This document shows positions 35,106-43,939 of a stretch of 64,000 bases of DNA, piece after piece. Source of the DNA: Chitinophaga sp. (GTDB lineage Bacteria; Bacteroidota; Bacteroidia; Chitinophagales; Chitinophagaceae); NCBI RefSeq assembly GCF_017745275.1, contig NZ_JAGHZS010000003.1, positions 242,693 to 306,692 of the forward strand, given 5' to 3'. Within the stretch, counting starts at the first letter, position 1. Every line of letters begins with the position of its first letter. The notes below the pieces were generated by a model that made no database searches, was not told the DNA's origin, and worked only from the letters and a program-made list of their open reading frames with translations. The position numbers and the translations under genes were made by a program.

Positions 35106-36629
35106 TTACACCAGCAGATTTCCAGTCATTTCTTTTGGAATGGGCAGTCCCATGAAATGCAGGATGGTAGGGGCAATATCGCCCAGTTTACCATCTTTAA
35201 CGGGGCCTTTGAAATCTTTATTGATAATAAAGAAAGGCACCAGGTTCAGGGAGTGCGCGGTATTGGGAGAGCCATCTGCATTGATCATGAAGTCGGCATT
35301 GCCGTGATCTGCAGTGAGGAAAACGGTATAATCGCTGGCCAGTGCGGCAGTAACTACGCGTTCTACGCAATGGTCTACGGTTTCCACTGCTTTCACTACG
35401 GCTTCAAATACGCCGGTATGGCCTACCATGTCAGCATTGGCGAAGTTGAGTACTACGAAGTCGGCTGATTTTTGTTGCAGCTCAGGTACAATCAGGTCGG
35501 CCAGTTCATTGGCACTCATTTCCGGTTTCAGGTCGTAGGTAGCTACTTTGGGAGATGCAGCCATCAGCCTGCGTTCGCCTTCGAATTCTGTTTCACGGCC
35601 ACCGGAAAAGAAGAAAGATACGTGTGGGTATTTTTCTGTTTCCGCGATACGGATCTGGGTGCAGCCATCTTTTGCCAACACTTCGCCCAGGGTCATGTTG
35701 AGATTATCGTTTTCAAAAATGACATGTACGTTTTTGTAGGTACGGTCGTACTCTGTCATGGTAGTATAGTAGATATTCAGTGGTTGCATGCCGAAATCCG
35801 GGAATGCCTCCTGTGTGAGTACCTGTGATATTTCGCGGCAACGGTCAGTACGGAAGTTGAAACAAAGTACGGCATCTCCGTCCTGGATAGTAGCGATGGG
35901 CTGTTGCTGTGCATCGGTTACTACTATTGGTTTAATGAATTCGTCCGTTACGCCTTCTGCATAAGATGCTTTTACGGCGGTCAGTACATCCTGCGTAGGA
36001 GTGCCGGTGCCATGTACCATGGCGTCGTAAGCCAGCTTCACACGTTCCCAGCGTTTATCGCGGTCCATGGCGTAGTAGCGACCGGTTACAGAAGCTATTT
36101 TGCCGGTAGAGGTGGCGAGATGGGCTGAGAGGCTTTCCAGGAAGCCTAATCCGCTTTTGGGATCTGTATCGCGTCCATCAGTAAATGCGTGGATATATAC
36201 TTTTTCCAGGCCTTGTGCTTTGGCGATATCTGTCAGTGCTTTCAGGTGTTGGATGTGGGAGTGTACACCACCATCGCTCACCAGTCCAATCAGGTGCAGG
36301 GCTTTACCATTGTTTTTAGCGTGTGCCAGGGTATCCAGTAAAATAGGATTGGCGGCCAGTTCGCCGTCTCTGATGGCTACGTTGATGCGTTGCAGTTCCT
36401 GGTAAACGATTCTGCCGGCGCCAATGTTCAGGTGACCTACTTCAGAGTTACCCATTTGTCCATCAGGTAAGCCTACGGCTTCTCCGCAGGTAACGAGGTG
36501 ACTGTGCGGGTATTGCTTATATAAACTGCTTACAAAAGGCGTTTTTGCGTGTGCAATGGCATCGGCGTCAGGAACTTTACCTTCGCCCCATCCGTCCATA
36601 ATTACGAGAATGGCTCTTTTCTTTTCCAT
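35106..36629 (-). CDS. gpmI: 2,3-bisphosphoglycerate-independent phosphoglycerate mutase
   Basis: The 507 residues match the Mn-dependent glycolytic enzyme that interconverts 3- and 2-phosphoglycerate. The alkaline-phosphatase-like metal site is complete: MDGWGEG near the N-terminus, the phosphoserine motif MGNSEVGH near 60-70, HSHIQHL and FTDGRDT, then VVLNFANADMVGHTG and FLTADHGNADFM late. The start codon lies in ATAGGATATGG, the same 11 bases found in the small-RNA units. A TATTTTTG box lies upstream. Confidence 0.97.
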   Translation of the reverse strand: MEKKRAILVIMDGWGEGKVPDADAIAHAKTPFVSSLYKQYPHSHLVTCGEAVGLPDGQMGNSEVGHLNIGAGRIVYQELQRINVAIRDGELAANPILLDTLAHAKNNGKALHLIGLVSDGGVHSHIQHLKALTDIAKAQGLEKVYIHAFTDGRDTDPKSGLGFLESLSAHLATSTGKIASVTGRYYAMDRDKRWERVKLAYDAMVHGTGTPTQDVLTAVKASYAEGVTDEFIKPIVVTDAQQQPIATIQDGDAVLCFNFRTDRCREISQVLTQEAFPDFGMQPLNIYYTTMTEYDRTYKNVHVIFENDNLNMTLGEVLAKDGCTQIRIAETEKYPHVSFFFSGGRETEFEGERRLMAASPKVATYDLKPEMSANELADLIVPELQQKSADFVVLNFANADMVGHTGVFEAVVKAVETVDHCVERVVTAALASDYTVFLTADHGNADFMINADGSPNTAHSLNLVPFFIINKDFKGPVKDGKLGDIAPTILHFMGLPIPKEMTGNLLV

Positions 36630-36702
36630 ATCCTATCTGGTTATAGTTTAATGTAAATTCACTCAGGCGGTGAAAGTACTTATAAAGGGTTTAAATATTT
36701 TG

Positions 36703-36710
36703 CAAAAATA
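36703..36710 (-). promoter_or_regulatory. -7 box TATTTTTG for gpmI
   Basis: Exact TAnnTTTG on the minus strand, 73 nt before the ATG at 36629, in the divergent gap to the DUF4783 gene. Confidence 0.35.
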
Positions 36711-36920
36711 ACGCTTATCAAAAAATTAATGGGGAAGACACCGGTTTATCAAATTTCAGTCTTTATTTATTTGAAATTAAATACATATTATCTTACTGTT
36801 ATTACTTAGCGCTTCATAGCTACCACTATAATGTGATTTTGTTGATTTGCAGCCTGTTTGGCATAGTTTTCGCTTTTAATTTGAGTTAGAAAAATCACAT
36901 TTTTAATAAAATAACTGACA

Positions 36921-37334
36921 ATGAAGAAGCTATTGATTGTGCTGGGGATTATGTTGTTGGGAGGTGTTTTTACTACGCTTACACTGTCGGCCAGGTCAAT
37001 TAATATAACCGTTGCCGGCCCATTTGACGATGTAGTGGCAGCATTAAAGCAAGGCGATGTGAATGGCTTATCCCGTTACCTCGACAATACTGTAGAGATC
37101 AATATTTCGGGAAAATCAAATTCCTATAGCAAAGCACAGGCAGAAATAATTTTGAAGGACTTCTTATCAAAAAATCAGGTGAAGTCTTTTGAACTGGTAC
37201 ACCAGGGGGGCGACAATTCCCGCTTTGGTATTGGTAATATGGTTACAGGAAACGGTACTTACAGGGTGTCTTTCTTCCTGCAGAAGAAAGGTGGTAGTAT
37301 GGTGTTAAACGAATTAAGGTTTGAAAGCAAATAA
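36921..37334 (+). CDS. DUF4783 domain protein
   Basis: The 137 residues have a signal peptide (MKKLLIVLGIMLLGGVFTTLTLSA) and a cystatin-like/NTF2-like mature domain: PFDDVVAALKQGDVNGLSRYLDNTVEINI, then YSKAQAEIILKDFLSKN and a C-terminal beta pair. (Residues are given to mark the DUF4783 extent.) The family regularly precedes nadC in Bacteroidota, as here, though a strong terminator separates them. No function is known. Confidence 0.85.
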   Translation: MKKLLIVLGIMLLGGVFTTLTLSARSINITVAGPFDDVVAALKQGDVNGLSRYLDNTVEINISGKSNSYSKAQAEIILKDFLSKNQVKSFELVHQGGDNSRFGIGNMVTGNGTYRVSFFLQKKGGSMVLNELRFESK

Positions 37335-37366
37335 AAATACCAGTATAAATTAGTTGAAAAACCCCG

Positions 37367-37403
37367 GTGCCCCGCAATTTATTGCGGGGCACTTTTTATT
37401 TTT
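37367..37403 (+). terminator. Intrinsic terminator between the DUF4783 gene and nadC
   Basis: Perfect 11-bp stem GTGCCCCGCAA/TTGCGGGGCAC with a TTTA loop, followed by TTTTTATTTTT. Confidence 0.8.
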
Positions 37404-37404
37404 G
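37397..37404 (+). promoter_or_regulatory. -7 box TATTTTTG for nadC, inside the preceding T-run
   Basis: Exact TAnnTTTG 29 nt before the nadC ATG. It is formed by the T-run of the previous terminator, the same arrangement as S3-lysS. Confidence 0.4.
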
Positions 37405-37433
37405 ACCTATCTTTCATGTGATAATTACGAATT

Positions 37434-38285
37434 ATGTTAGACGAAGCAGCACTGAATGCATTTATCAGAAGTGCATTGGCAGAAGATATAGGAAACGGAG
37501 ACCACTCCACCATGGCGTGCATTCCACCTACCGCCAAAGGAAAGGCCGTACTCAAGATTAAAGAAGATGGTATCCTGGCAGGTATGGAAGTAGCCGAAGC
37601 CATTTTTAAATGGCTCGATATGTACACCGTATTCACACCACATAAGAAAGATGGCGATGCCATGAAAGCCGGTGAGATAGCATTTGAAGTAGAAGCCGCC
37701 GTACATACGCTGCTCATGGGCGAAAGACTGGTATTGAATTGTATGCAACGGATGAGCGGTATTGCTACCTTAACACACCAGTATGTTGAAAAACTGAAAG
37801 GATACCATACCAGGATACTCGATACCCGTAAAACAACGCCTAACTTCCGCATGCTGGAGAAAGAAGCTGTTCGTATAGGCGGTGGCGTTAATCACCGGAT
37901 GGGACTGTATGATATGGTCATGCTGAAAGATAATCACATTGATTTTTCCGGTGGTATTACCGCTGCTATCACTAATACCGTGACTTATCTGAAAGAACGT
38001 AACCTGTCCCTGAAAATTGAAGTGGAAACGCGCAACCTGGAAGATGTGAAAGAAGTGTTGGCAGTAGGACAGGTAGATCGCATTATGCTCGACAACTTTG
38101 CTCCTGCTGATATTGTTAAGGCACTGGAGTTGATCAATGGGCGCTTTGAAACAGAAGCATCGGGAGGTATTACCCTGGAAACCCTGGAAGCATATGCGAA
38201 AACAGGTATAGATTATATTTCTGTTGGCGCCATTATACACCATGCCGTGAGCCTGGATTTGAGCCTGAAGGCCATTATCCTTTAA
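37434..38285 (+). CDS. nadC: Nicotinate-nucleotide pyrophosphorylase (carboxylating)
   Basis: The 283 residues match quinolinate phosphoribosyltransferase, which makes nicotinate mononucleotide in NAD synthesis. Typical parts are EDIGNGDHSTMACIP, ERLVLNCMQRMSGIAT, LDTRKTTPNFRMLEKEAV, GGGVNHRMGLYDMVMLKDNHI and the late EASGGITLETLEAYAKTGIDYISVG. All substrate-binding Arg and Lys residues appear present. It starts a run with a lipid kinase gene (10 nt gap) and a SUI1 gene (20 nt gap). Confidence 0.96.
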   Translation: MLDEAALNAFIRSALAEDIGNGDHSTMACIPPTAKGKAVLKIKEDGILAGMEVAEAIFKWLDMYTVFTPHKKDGDAMKAGEIAFEVEAAVHTLLMGERLVLNCMQRMSGIATLTHQYVEKLKGYHTRILDTRKTTPNFRMLEKEAVRIGGGVNHRMGLYDMVMLKDNHIDFSGGITAAITNTVTYLKERNLSLKIEVETRNLEDVKEVLAVGQVDRIMLDNFAPADIVKALELINGRFETEASGGITLETLEAYAKTGIDYISVGAIIHHAVSLDLSLKAIIL

Positions 38286-38295
38286 AACAGTTTTT

Positions 38296-39177
38296 TTGAA
38301 GAAGATATTATTTATCATCAACCGCAAGGCGGGAACTGATCGGGAGAAACGATTGGAACATGCCATCAGCAAGCACTTTCCGACCGGCCAGTATGAAGTG
38401 AGCACTGCATACCTGGCTTACCTCGGCCATGGAGCAGACCTCGCAAGAGAGGCCGTAAAAAATGGTGTACATACCGTGGTAGCCGTTGGCGGCGATGGCT
38501 CTATCAATGAAATTTCACAAGGACTGATTGGCAGCAATACCGCGATGGCTATATTGCCGTTGGGTAGCGGAAATGGACTGGCCCGTGCCCTGAAAATTCC
38601 CTTGAACATCGATAAAGCATTGCAGCTGATTGTTAACAATAAACAACGCCCTATTGACGTAGGCTATGCAAATGAACATCTTTTCCTGAGTAATACCGGC
38701 GTAGGCTTCGATGCACTGATTTCTGAACAGTTCAGGCATAATACCAAACGTGGATTATCAGGTTATGCCAAACTGGTATTGAAAAGTTTTAATAGCTACA
38801 ACCCTGCAGAATACAGCATTGATATCGACGGGCAAACCTTTAGTACCAAAGCATTTCTGCTTACCGTGGCTAATGGCAACCAGTTTGGTTATGAATTTAA
38901 GCTTGCGCCTAAAGCGAGTGTGTTTGATGGTCAGCTTGATCTTTGTATTATGCCGCCGGTAGGCATTCTTAGCTTGCTGCCTGTGAGCGTTTTTTCACTG
39001 ATGGGCAACATTGACCAAACACGTTATATCAAACATTATACAGGAAAGGATATCACCATTCGCAGTAATGCCCTGCAGTATCTGCAGGTAGATGGAGATG
39101 CGGTGCCGCTCACCGAAAAAGGTGTGGTACGTATACGTATACAATCACAGGCACTTAATGTAGTGGTAAACGAATAA
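38296..39177 (+). CDS. Diacylglycerol kinase-like lipid kinase (YegS/BmrU family)
   Basis: The 293 residues match the DAGK catalytic family. FIINRKAGTDREKR opens the nucleotide-binding fold; VAVGGDGSINEISQGL is the GGDG motif and LPLGSGNGLARAL the following substrate loop; the beta-rich C-terminal domain ends with LQVDGDAVPLTEKG. The lipid substrate is unknown. Translation starts at a TTG (38296), which directly gives the conserved KKILFIINRKAG start. It is cotranscribed with nadC (10 nt gap). Confidence 0.9.
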   Translation: MKKILFIINRKAGTDREKRLEHAISKHFPTGQYEVSTAYLAYLGHGADLAREAVKNGVHTVVAVGGDGSINEISQGLIGSNTAMAILPLGSGNGLARALKIPLNIDKALQLIVNNKQRPIDVGYANEHLFLSNTGVGFDALISEQFRHNTKRGLSGYAKLVLKSFNSYNPAEYSIDIDGQTFSTKAFLLTVANGNQFGYEFKLAPKASVFDGQLDLCIMPPVGILSLLPVSVFSLMGNIDQTRYIKHYTGKDITIRSNALQYLQVDGDAVPLTEKGVVRIRIQSQALNVVVNE

Positions 39178-39197
39178 CCTTTAAATATTTTAGAGAG

Positions 39198-39536
39198 ATG
39201 TCGAAAAAGAAAAATACACCAGGCAGTGGAATTGTATATTCTACTGATCCTAACTTCTCCTTCGAATCAGCACCGGAAGAAGTAACCGAAACGCTGGCAC
39301 CGGCAGAACAGATCCTGAGAGTAGTACTCGATAAAAAACAGCGCGCCGGAAAAGTGGTGACGTTAATTACCGGGTTCGTTGGAAAAGAGGATGATTTGGA
39401 AAAATTGGGAAAGGAACTTAAAACCAAATGCGGTACCGGCGGTAGCGTGAAAGATGGTGAAATACTGATACAGGGCGATTATAAAGAGAAAGTAATTAAG
39501 TGGCTCCTGGATTGGGGCTACAAAAGAACGAAGTAG
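39198..39536 (+). CDS. SUI1/eIF1-like translation factor (YciH type)
   Basis: The 112 residues carry a basic, disordered N-terminus and the SUI1 domain from about residue 45: ILRVVLDKKQRAGKVVTLITGF, then LEKLGKELKTKCGTGGSVKDGEILIQGDYKEKVIKWL (quoted to show the conserved TGGSVKDGEI core). Bacterial members are non-essential in species studied and may influence start-site fidelity; that role is from the family. It ends the nadC operon before a bidirectional hairpin. Confidence 0.92.
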   Translation: MSKKKNTPGSGIVYSTDPNFSFESAPEEVTETLAPAEQILRVVLDKKQRAGKVVTLITGFVGKEDDLEKLGKELKTKCGTGGSVKDGEILIQGDYKEKVIKWLLDWGYKRTK

Positions 39537-39555
39537 TATTAAAGATTACAATGAT

Positions 39556-39613
39556 GGATTTGTGAGATGATTGTAGCGAATAAATTTCGTGTTTACTATC
39601 ATCTCACAAATCC
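39556..39613. terminator. Bidirectional hairpin between the SUI1 and AraC genes
   Basis: Arms GGATTTGTGAGATGAT (39556-39571) and its exact complement (39598-39613), then CTGTTTTTTTATAC on the plus strand. The loop contains TAGCGAATAAATTTCG, related to the class B palindrome centre. Confidence 0.7.
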
Positions 39614-39658
39614 TGTTTTTTTATACAGTCTGCTTACCAGCTTCATAAGTCCAAAGCG

Positions 39659-40597
39659 TTATTGCGCCCTGTAAACGTGTGGAGATACGCCGCTATGATT
39701 TTTAAAGAAGTGGGTAAAGTTACCAGGGTCTTCAAAGCCAAGACACCAGGCAATTTCAGCAATTTGCCAATCGGTATGAATAAGTAGTAAACGGGCTTCC
39801 AGCAAAATACGCTGACGTATATGTTCACTCACTGTACGGCCAGTAGCCTGCTTTACAGAGGCATTCAGGTGATTAGGATGTGTATTTAATATCTGTGCAA
39901 ATTCTTTGGCTGTTTTCAGTTTCACCTGGTTATGGTTGAATTCAATGGGAAACTGCTTTTCCAGTTTGTCTGTAAAACGATGTGCCAGCATCTGGGCAGC
40001 AGAAAGTTGTCGGTGAACTTGTTCCGTTTGAGAAGATAAGCGTTTGCCTTCCAGTAACAGTAACTTCAGGTAAATGAGAATGGCTTCCTGTTTGAAAGCT
40101 GCATTTTCGTTATATTCTCTTACCAGTTGCCGAAAAATAGATTGGATGTATTCGCATTGTTCGTTGTTCAACTTGAATACCGCCTGGGCTCCCAGTTGTA
40201 AAAGCGGGTGTTGCAACAGGTTTTCCTGCGGCGATGTTTGCGACTCAAACAACAGATCGGTAAACAGGCAGAAATATCCTTCATGTTCTTCTGAAGAAGG
40301 CCGCCAGGTCTTTATTTCGTATGGATTGAGAAAAAGTAAAGTAGGGCCATCTATCTCATAGCGCTCCCCACCCATGGTGAAAATACCACTGCCTTTACTG
40401 AAGAAACTTATTTTGTAATAGTCTCTTCTGCTGGCGGTGACTTCATCCACGCAGGGAAATGCGTTTCTTGGCTGTACGGTAAAGCTCCCGCGCAGCGGGG
40501 CTTTGGGCACTAGTGCTTTGGGCGAATATAAGAGCAGGTCATCACTAAAATCTGAAATCGTTTGTAGCCCAATGGATGCATTTTTAGTTTTAGACAT
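39659..40597 (-). CDS. AraC family transcriptional regulator
   Basis: The 312 residues have an N-terminal cupin-like sensor domain (FSKGSGIFTMGGERYEIDGPTLLFLNPYEIKTW, quoted to place it near 75-110) and a C-terminal double helix-turn-helix of the AraC type (KTAKEFAQILNTHPNHLNASVKQATGRTVSEHI; ADWQIAEIAWCLGFEDPGNFTHFFK). It is divergent from the GT39-like gene at 40947, a possible target, though no operator was identified. Confidence 0.9.
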   Translation of the reverse strand: MSKTKNASIGLQTISDFSDDLLLYSPKALVPKAPLRGSFTVQPRNAFPCVDEVTASRRDYYKISFFSKGSGIFTMGGERYEIDGPTLLFLNPYEIKTWRPSSEEHEGYFCLFTDLLFESQTSPQENLLQHPLLQLGAQAVFKLNNEQCEYIQSIFRQLVREYNENAAFKQEAILIYLKLLLLEGKRLSSQTEQVHRQLSAAQMLAHRFTDKLEKQFPIEFNHNQVKLKTAKEFAQILNTHPNHLNASVKQATGRTVSEHIRQRILLEARLLLIHTDWQIAEIAWCLGFEDPGNFTHFFKNHSGVSPHVYRAQ

Positions 40598-40946
40598 ACT
40601 CCAAATTTAATCATTTCCGGAATAAATAGAGATCATGCATATCCGTCAATGTTAAGTTTTGTTGGAGAAGATGACTGGCAAATCCTTGCTGTATCTGGTT
40701 GAATTTTAAAAATGAAACGATGTTGCAATTTCATTTTTGTTGGAACAGAAAAAATTTCACAATTTGTTAACGCCTTTATCAACCAAAATCTTGTTATCAT
40801 CGAGCCCTGATGATTGCTATGTAGAGCGGCCTGCCACATATGCCACTGAACAAGAATTCTATAAATTATCAACGGAAATACATTGCTTTGACAGCAGGTA
40901 TTTCCGTTTTTTTATGAGATAATATAAAAAATTTGTCCCTGCTTTT
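40598..40946. other. Divergent intergenic region with an orphan terminator
   Basis: Between the AraC-type gene and the GT39-like gene. It holds a T-tailed hairpin near its right end (separate entry), and nothing else that I can identify. Confidence 0.4.
40872..40913 (+). terminator. Orphan intrinsic terminator upstream of the GT39-like gene
   Basis: ACGGAAATAC (40872-40881) pairs perfectly with GTATTTCCGT (40898-40907), followed by seven T. It lies 33 nt before the ATG at 40947, with no plus-strand gene before it, so it either ends a small RNA or attenuates the downstream gene. Confidence 0.55.
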
Positions 40947-42515
40947 ATGAGTACACCTCCTCTTACTTCACCGTTACATCGATCACCCATTTGGTTATTA
41001 TTGTTGATTGTGTTGGTGAAAATGGCTTTTCAATTTGGAATTTTATCGCCCGATTACGATCTGCAAAGAGATGAATACCTGCATCTCGATCTGGCAAATC
41101 ACCTGGCAGCGGGGTTTTTGTCTGTACCTCCTTTTACGGCAATTACTTCCCTGGTGATACAATGGTTAGGCAACGGTTTTTTCTGGATAAGATTTTTCCC
41201 GGCTTTGTATGGAGCATTGACGATGGTATTGGTATGGAAGATGGTGGAAATGCTGGGAGGGCGATGGTTTGCCCAGGTGCTGGCAGCACTGGTATTTATT
41301 TGCTCCGGGATGAGTCGCGTGAACATATTATATCAGCCTAATTCTTTTGATATACTTGCCTGGACTTTATTATTCTGGTGTTTTTTGAAATGGTTGCATA
41401 GCGGAAGCAACAAATGGTTGTTATGGATGGGCGTAATAACAGGCATAGGGATTCTTAATAAATACAATATTTTATTTCTGATAGTGGGCTTGCTGGGTAG
41501 CCTGTTGTTATCATCTCACCGGCAGGTATTTAAGAATAAATATTTGTATGTGGGAGCCGCTATTGCCTTATTGATGATATCACCCAATATGATATGGCAG
41601 TTGCAGCACGGATGGCCGGTATTGCATCACATGCAAGAGTTGACGGAAACGCAGTTGGTGCATGTAAACCGCATGACATTTATCACTGATCAGTTTATTT
41701 TCTTTATTGGTGGGGCTTTTATTGTAGTAGCTGCATTTATTGGCTTATTGTTTTATCGTCCGTTCCGTCCTTACCGTATTGTGTTGTTGATATATGTGCT
41801 GACGATGTTATTATTTACCTACCTGCGGGCAAAGAGCTATTATTCTCTGGGACTGTATCCGGTATTGCTGGCGTTTGGAAGTGTATACTGGGAGCGGATT
41901 TTTACGCACGATTGGACCCGGCATCTGCGATGGTTATGGGTAGCCATTATTGTGGTACCGTTTGCATTGCTGGTGAATGTAGTTTTTCCTGTATTAGGCC
42001 CAACGGAGATCAGCGAAAAGGCGGCTAAGTTTAGGGCATTGGGACTTCTGCGTTGGGAAGATGGTGAGGATCATGCTTTACCGCAGGATTTTGCAGATAT
42101 GCTGGGCTGGCATCAATTGGCCGGCATGGCATTGCAGGCCTGGGAGCAGGTACCGGCAACAGATAAGCCCTATACCCTGGTCATCACCAGTAATTATGGA
42201 GAAGCCGGCGCTTTAAATTATTATAACAAAGGAAAGATGCCTTTGGCGGTGTCGTTTGATGCCGATTATGTTTACTGGTTTCCTAAAATGGATAGTATCC
42301 GCTACCTGCTGAAGGTTGGGAAGCGCCCGCAGGGAGAAACACTGAAGCTGGCCGGAAAAATTGTGCAAACGGGTGTATTGCAGGATACGCTTTCCCGGGA
42401 ATATGGGTATGGGGCGGATGTTTACCTGTTATCTGATTTGTCTCCGGCGTTGCCAGCGAGACTGAAGGAGGTGTTGCTGGAGAAACAGGGTGAATATGAA
42501 GGGAGGGCTAAATAG
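40947..42515 (+). CDS. GT39/ArnT-like membrane glycosyltransferase
   Basis: The 522 residues have about 11 transmembrane segments with the PMT/ArnT layout. The first periplasmic loop bears the catalytic acidic pair in YDLQRDEYLHLDL, and the N-terminal half follows the PMT_2 domain (FFWIRFFPALYGALTMVLVW). Such enzymes use undecaprenyl-linked sugars to modify proteins or lipids in the periplasm; donor and acceptor are unknown. The C-terminal ~130 residues are soluble and lack recognised motifs. The orphan terminator lies just upstream. Confidence 0.82.
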   Translation: MSTPPLTSPLHRSPIWLLLLIVLVKMAFQFGILSPDYDLQRDEYLHLDLANHLAAGFLSVPPFTAITSLVIQWLGNGFFWIRFFPALYGALTMVLVWKMVEMLGGRWFAQVLAALVFICSGMSRVNILYQPNSFDILAWTLLFWCFLKWLHSGSNKWLLWMGVITGIGILNKYNILFLIVGLLGSLLLSSHRQVFKNKYLYVGAAIALLMISPNMIWQLQHGWPVLHHMQELTETQLVHVNRMTFITDQFIFFIGGAFIVVAAFIGLLFYRPFRPYRIVLLIYVLTMLLFTYLRAKSYYSLGLYPVLLAFGSVYWERIFTHDWTRHLRWLWVAIIVVPFALLVNVVFPVLGPTEISEKAAKFRALGLLRWEDGEDHALPQDFADMLGWHQLAGMALQAWEQVPATDKPYTLVITSNYGEAGALNYYNKGKMPLAVSFDADYVYWFPKMDSIRYLLKVGKRPQGETLKLAGKIVQTGVLQDTLSREYGYGADVYLLSDLSPALPARLKEVLLEKQGEYEGRAK

Positions 42516-42555
42516 CATTGCTGCCACGTTAAAAGCGTGGCAGCAGATAGCTGGC

Positions 42556-43344
42556 TTACCGGTTCAGTATAAATTCTACTTCTCCAAACCCCAATACCAG
42601 CATTTCGCCATTTTTTTCCAGTTGAAGGTGTCCATCAGGAAGGACATTCCGGATAATGCCTTCAAAAACCTCCCCGTCTTTCCGGTATAAGCCAGGTTGT
42701 TGCCAGCGGAAAAGCCGGCGGGTATATTCCTGTAGCAGGGAATCGTAATTAGTGGGTTGCAGTTGCCGGAGCTTTTTATCCAGGAAGGTGCACAGTTCTT
42801 TGGCCAGGTCGGCTGCTTCCCGGACTTTGCCGGTAATTTGCCTGAGGGAAACAGCGTTGGGAAGCTCCGGGGGGAAGGCTGCCTGGTTAATGTTGAGCCC
42901 GATACCTATAATGGCATATTGCCACATATTTCCGCGTAATACGTTCTCAATAAGGATACCTCCTGCCTTTCTGTCACGCCAATAAATGTCGTTTGGCCAC
43001 TTGATAACGGTTTCATCGCCGGCATAAGAAGTATAAAAATCAGCGGTGGCCAATGCCACGGAAATGCTAAGCATAAATTGGCGGGAAAGTGGCAGCATAG
43101 CCGGTTGGAAGGCAATGCTGAGGGCGCTGATATCACCCGGTTGGGCTAACCATTGCTTACCACGGGTACCTTTCCCGGCGGTTTGGTTGCTGGTAAACCA
43201 GGCCGTTCCGGATGTCACCTGCCCCGAATTTACCTGCGCCATGGCATAGTTATTGGTGCTGTCTATTTCGTCTAATACATGAAACGGGTATCCTATCACA
43301 TGAAACTTTTTTAGTCTGTATATCTGGCCCGAAAAGTAAATCAT
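42556..43344 (-). CDS. birA: Biotin-[acetyl-CoA-carboxylase] ligase
   Basis: The 262 residues match the catalytic and C-terminal domains of BirA, which attaches biotin to the carboxylase carrier protein. Motifs: EIDSTNNYAM, the biotin/ATP loop AGKGTRGKQW and KWPNDIYW followed by KAGGILIE. The N-terminal DNA-binding domain of E. coli BirA is missing, so it is a ligase only. The start at 43344 leaves about 15 extra residues before the conserved region, so a shorter start is possible. It is divergent from rsfS. Confidence 0.9.
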   Translation of the reverse strand: MIYFSGQIYRLKKFHVIGYPFHVLDEIDSTNNYAMAQVNSGQVTSGTAWFTSNQTAGKGTRGKQWLAQPGDISALSIAFQPAMLPLSRQFMLSISVALATADFYTSYAGDETVIKWPNDIYWRDRKAGGILIENVLRGNMWQYAIIGIGLNINQAAFPPELPNAVSLRQITGKVREAADLAKELCTFLDKKLRQLQPTNYDSLLQEYTRRLFRWQQPGLYRKDGEVFEGIIRNVLPDGHLQLEKNGEMLVLGFGEVEFILNR

Positions 43345-43414
43345 TTTATTATTTAATTAACATTTCAGGAAGCCCGCAGGTGAGATTAAACATCTTATAT
43401 TACTGCTTGTTTAG

Positions 43415-43422
43415 TAACTTTG
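43415..43422 (+). promoter_or_regulatory. -7 box TAACTTTG for rsfS-ftsH
   Basis: Exact TAnnTTTG 36 nt before the likely TTG start at 43459. Confidence 0.45.
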
Positions 43423-43458
43423 ACAATTAAAGATTATTTTTAACAAAAACGAGATTTA

Positions 43459-43863
43459 TTGGCACCCTTAACCGTTCTGAGCACGAGAAAGAAGGCGCAG
43501 TTACGCCTGACCAGAGAAAGTGAAATTTTTACCACCATCATAAAGGCCATACAGGATAAGAAGGGGGAAAATATCGTATCCCTGGATCTACGCCAGATTC
43601 CTGAAGCCGTGGCCGATTTCTTTATTATATGTGAAGCCAATTCAGGTACCCAGGTGAAAGCCATTGCTGATTATGTGTCAGACGAGGTAGAGAAGCATAC
43701 ATCAGAGGAACCGTATAAGCATGAAGGATTTAGTTCACAAAACTGGGTTCTGGTGGATTATGTGAATGTTGTTGTGCATATCTTCCAACCTGAGAACCGG
43801 AAGTTCTATAATCTTGAAGAAATGTGGAGCGATGCTGATAGGATGGACCACACCGAAGACTAA
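43459..43863 (+). CDS. rsfS: Ribosome silencing factor RsfS
   Basis: The 134 residues match RsfS (Iojap/DUF143), which binds ribosomal protein L14 and blocks subunit joining in starvation. The core is IIKAIQDKKGENIVSLDLRQIPEAVADFFIICEANSGTQVKAIADYV (quoted to show its extent), then WVLVDYVNVVVHIFQPENRKFYNLEEMW. The start is a TTG at 43459; no ATG gives the full domain. It is followed 76 nt later by ftsH, a frequent Bacteroidota arrangement. Confidence 0.93.
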   Translation: MAPLTVLSTRKKAQLRLTRESEIFTTIIKAIQDKKGENIVSLDLRQIPEAVADFFIICEANSGTQVKAIADYVSDEVEKHTSEEPYKHEGFSSQNWVLVDYVNVVVHIFQPENRKFYNLEEMWSDADRMDHTED

Positions 43864-43939
43864 ACAAAACAGTTGTTTTAGAATTTAATTATTCATATTA
43901 TTCTGATTGCAATAAACATCCGTAAAGGAGCGTAAGATT

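Noticed and set aside
36619..36640. ATAGGATATGG at the gpmI start as a minus-strand S unit
   Set aside because: It coincides with a genuine start codon and lacks the hairpin and the rest of the body. It may only show a shared initiation context.
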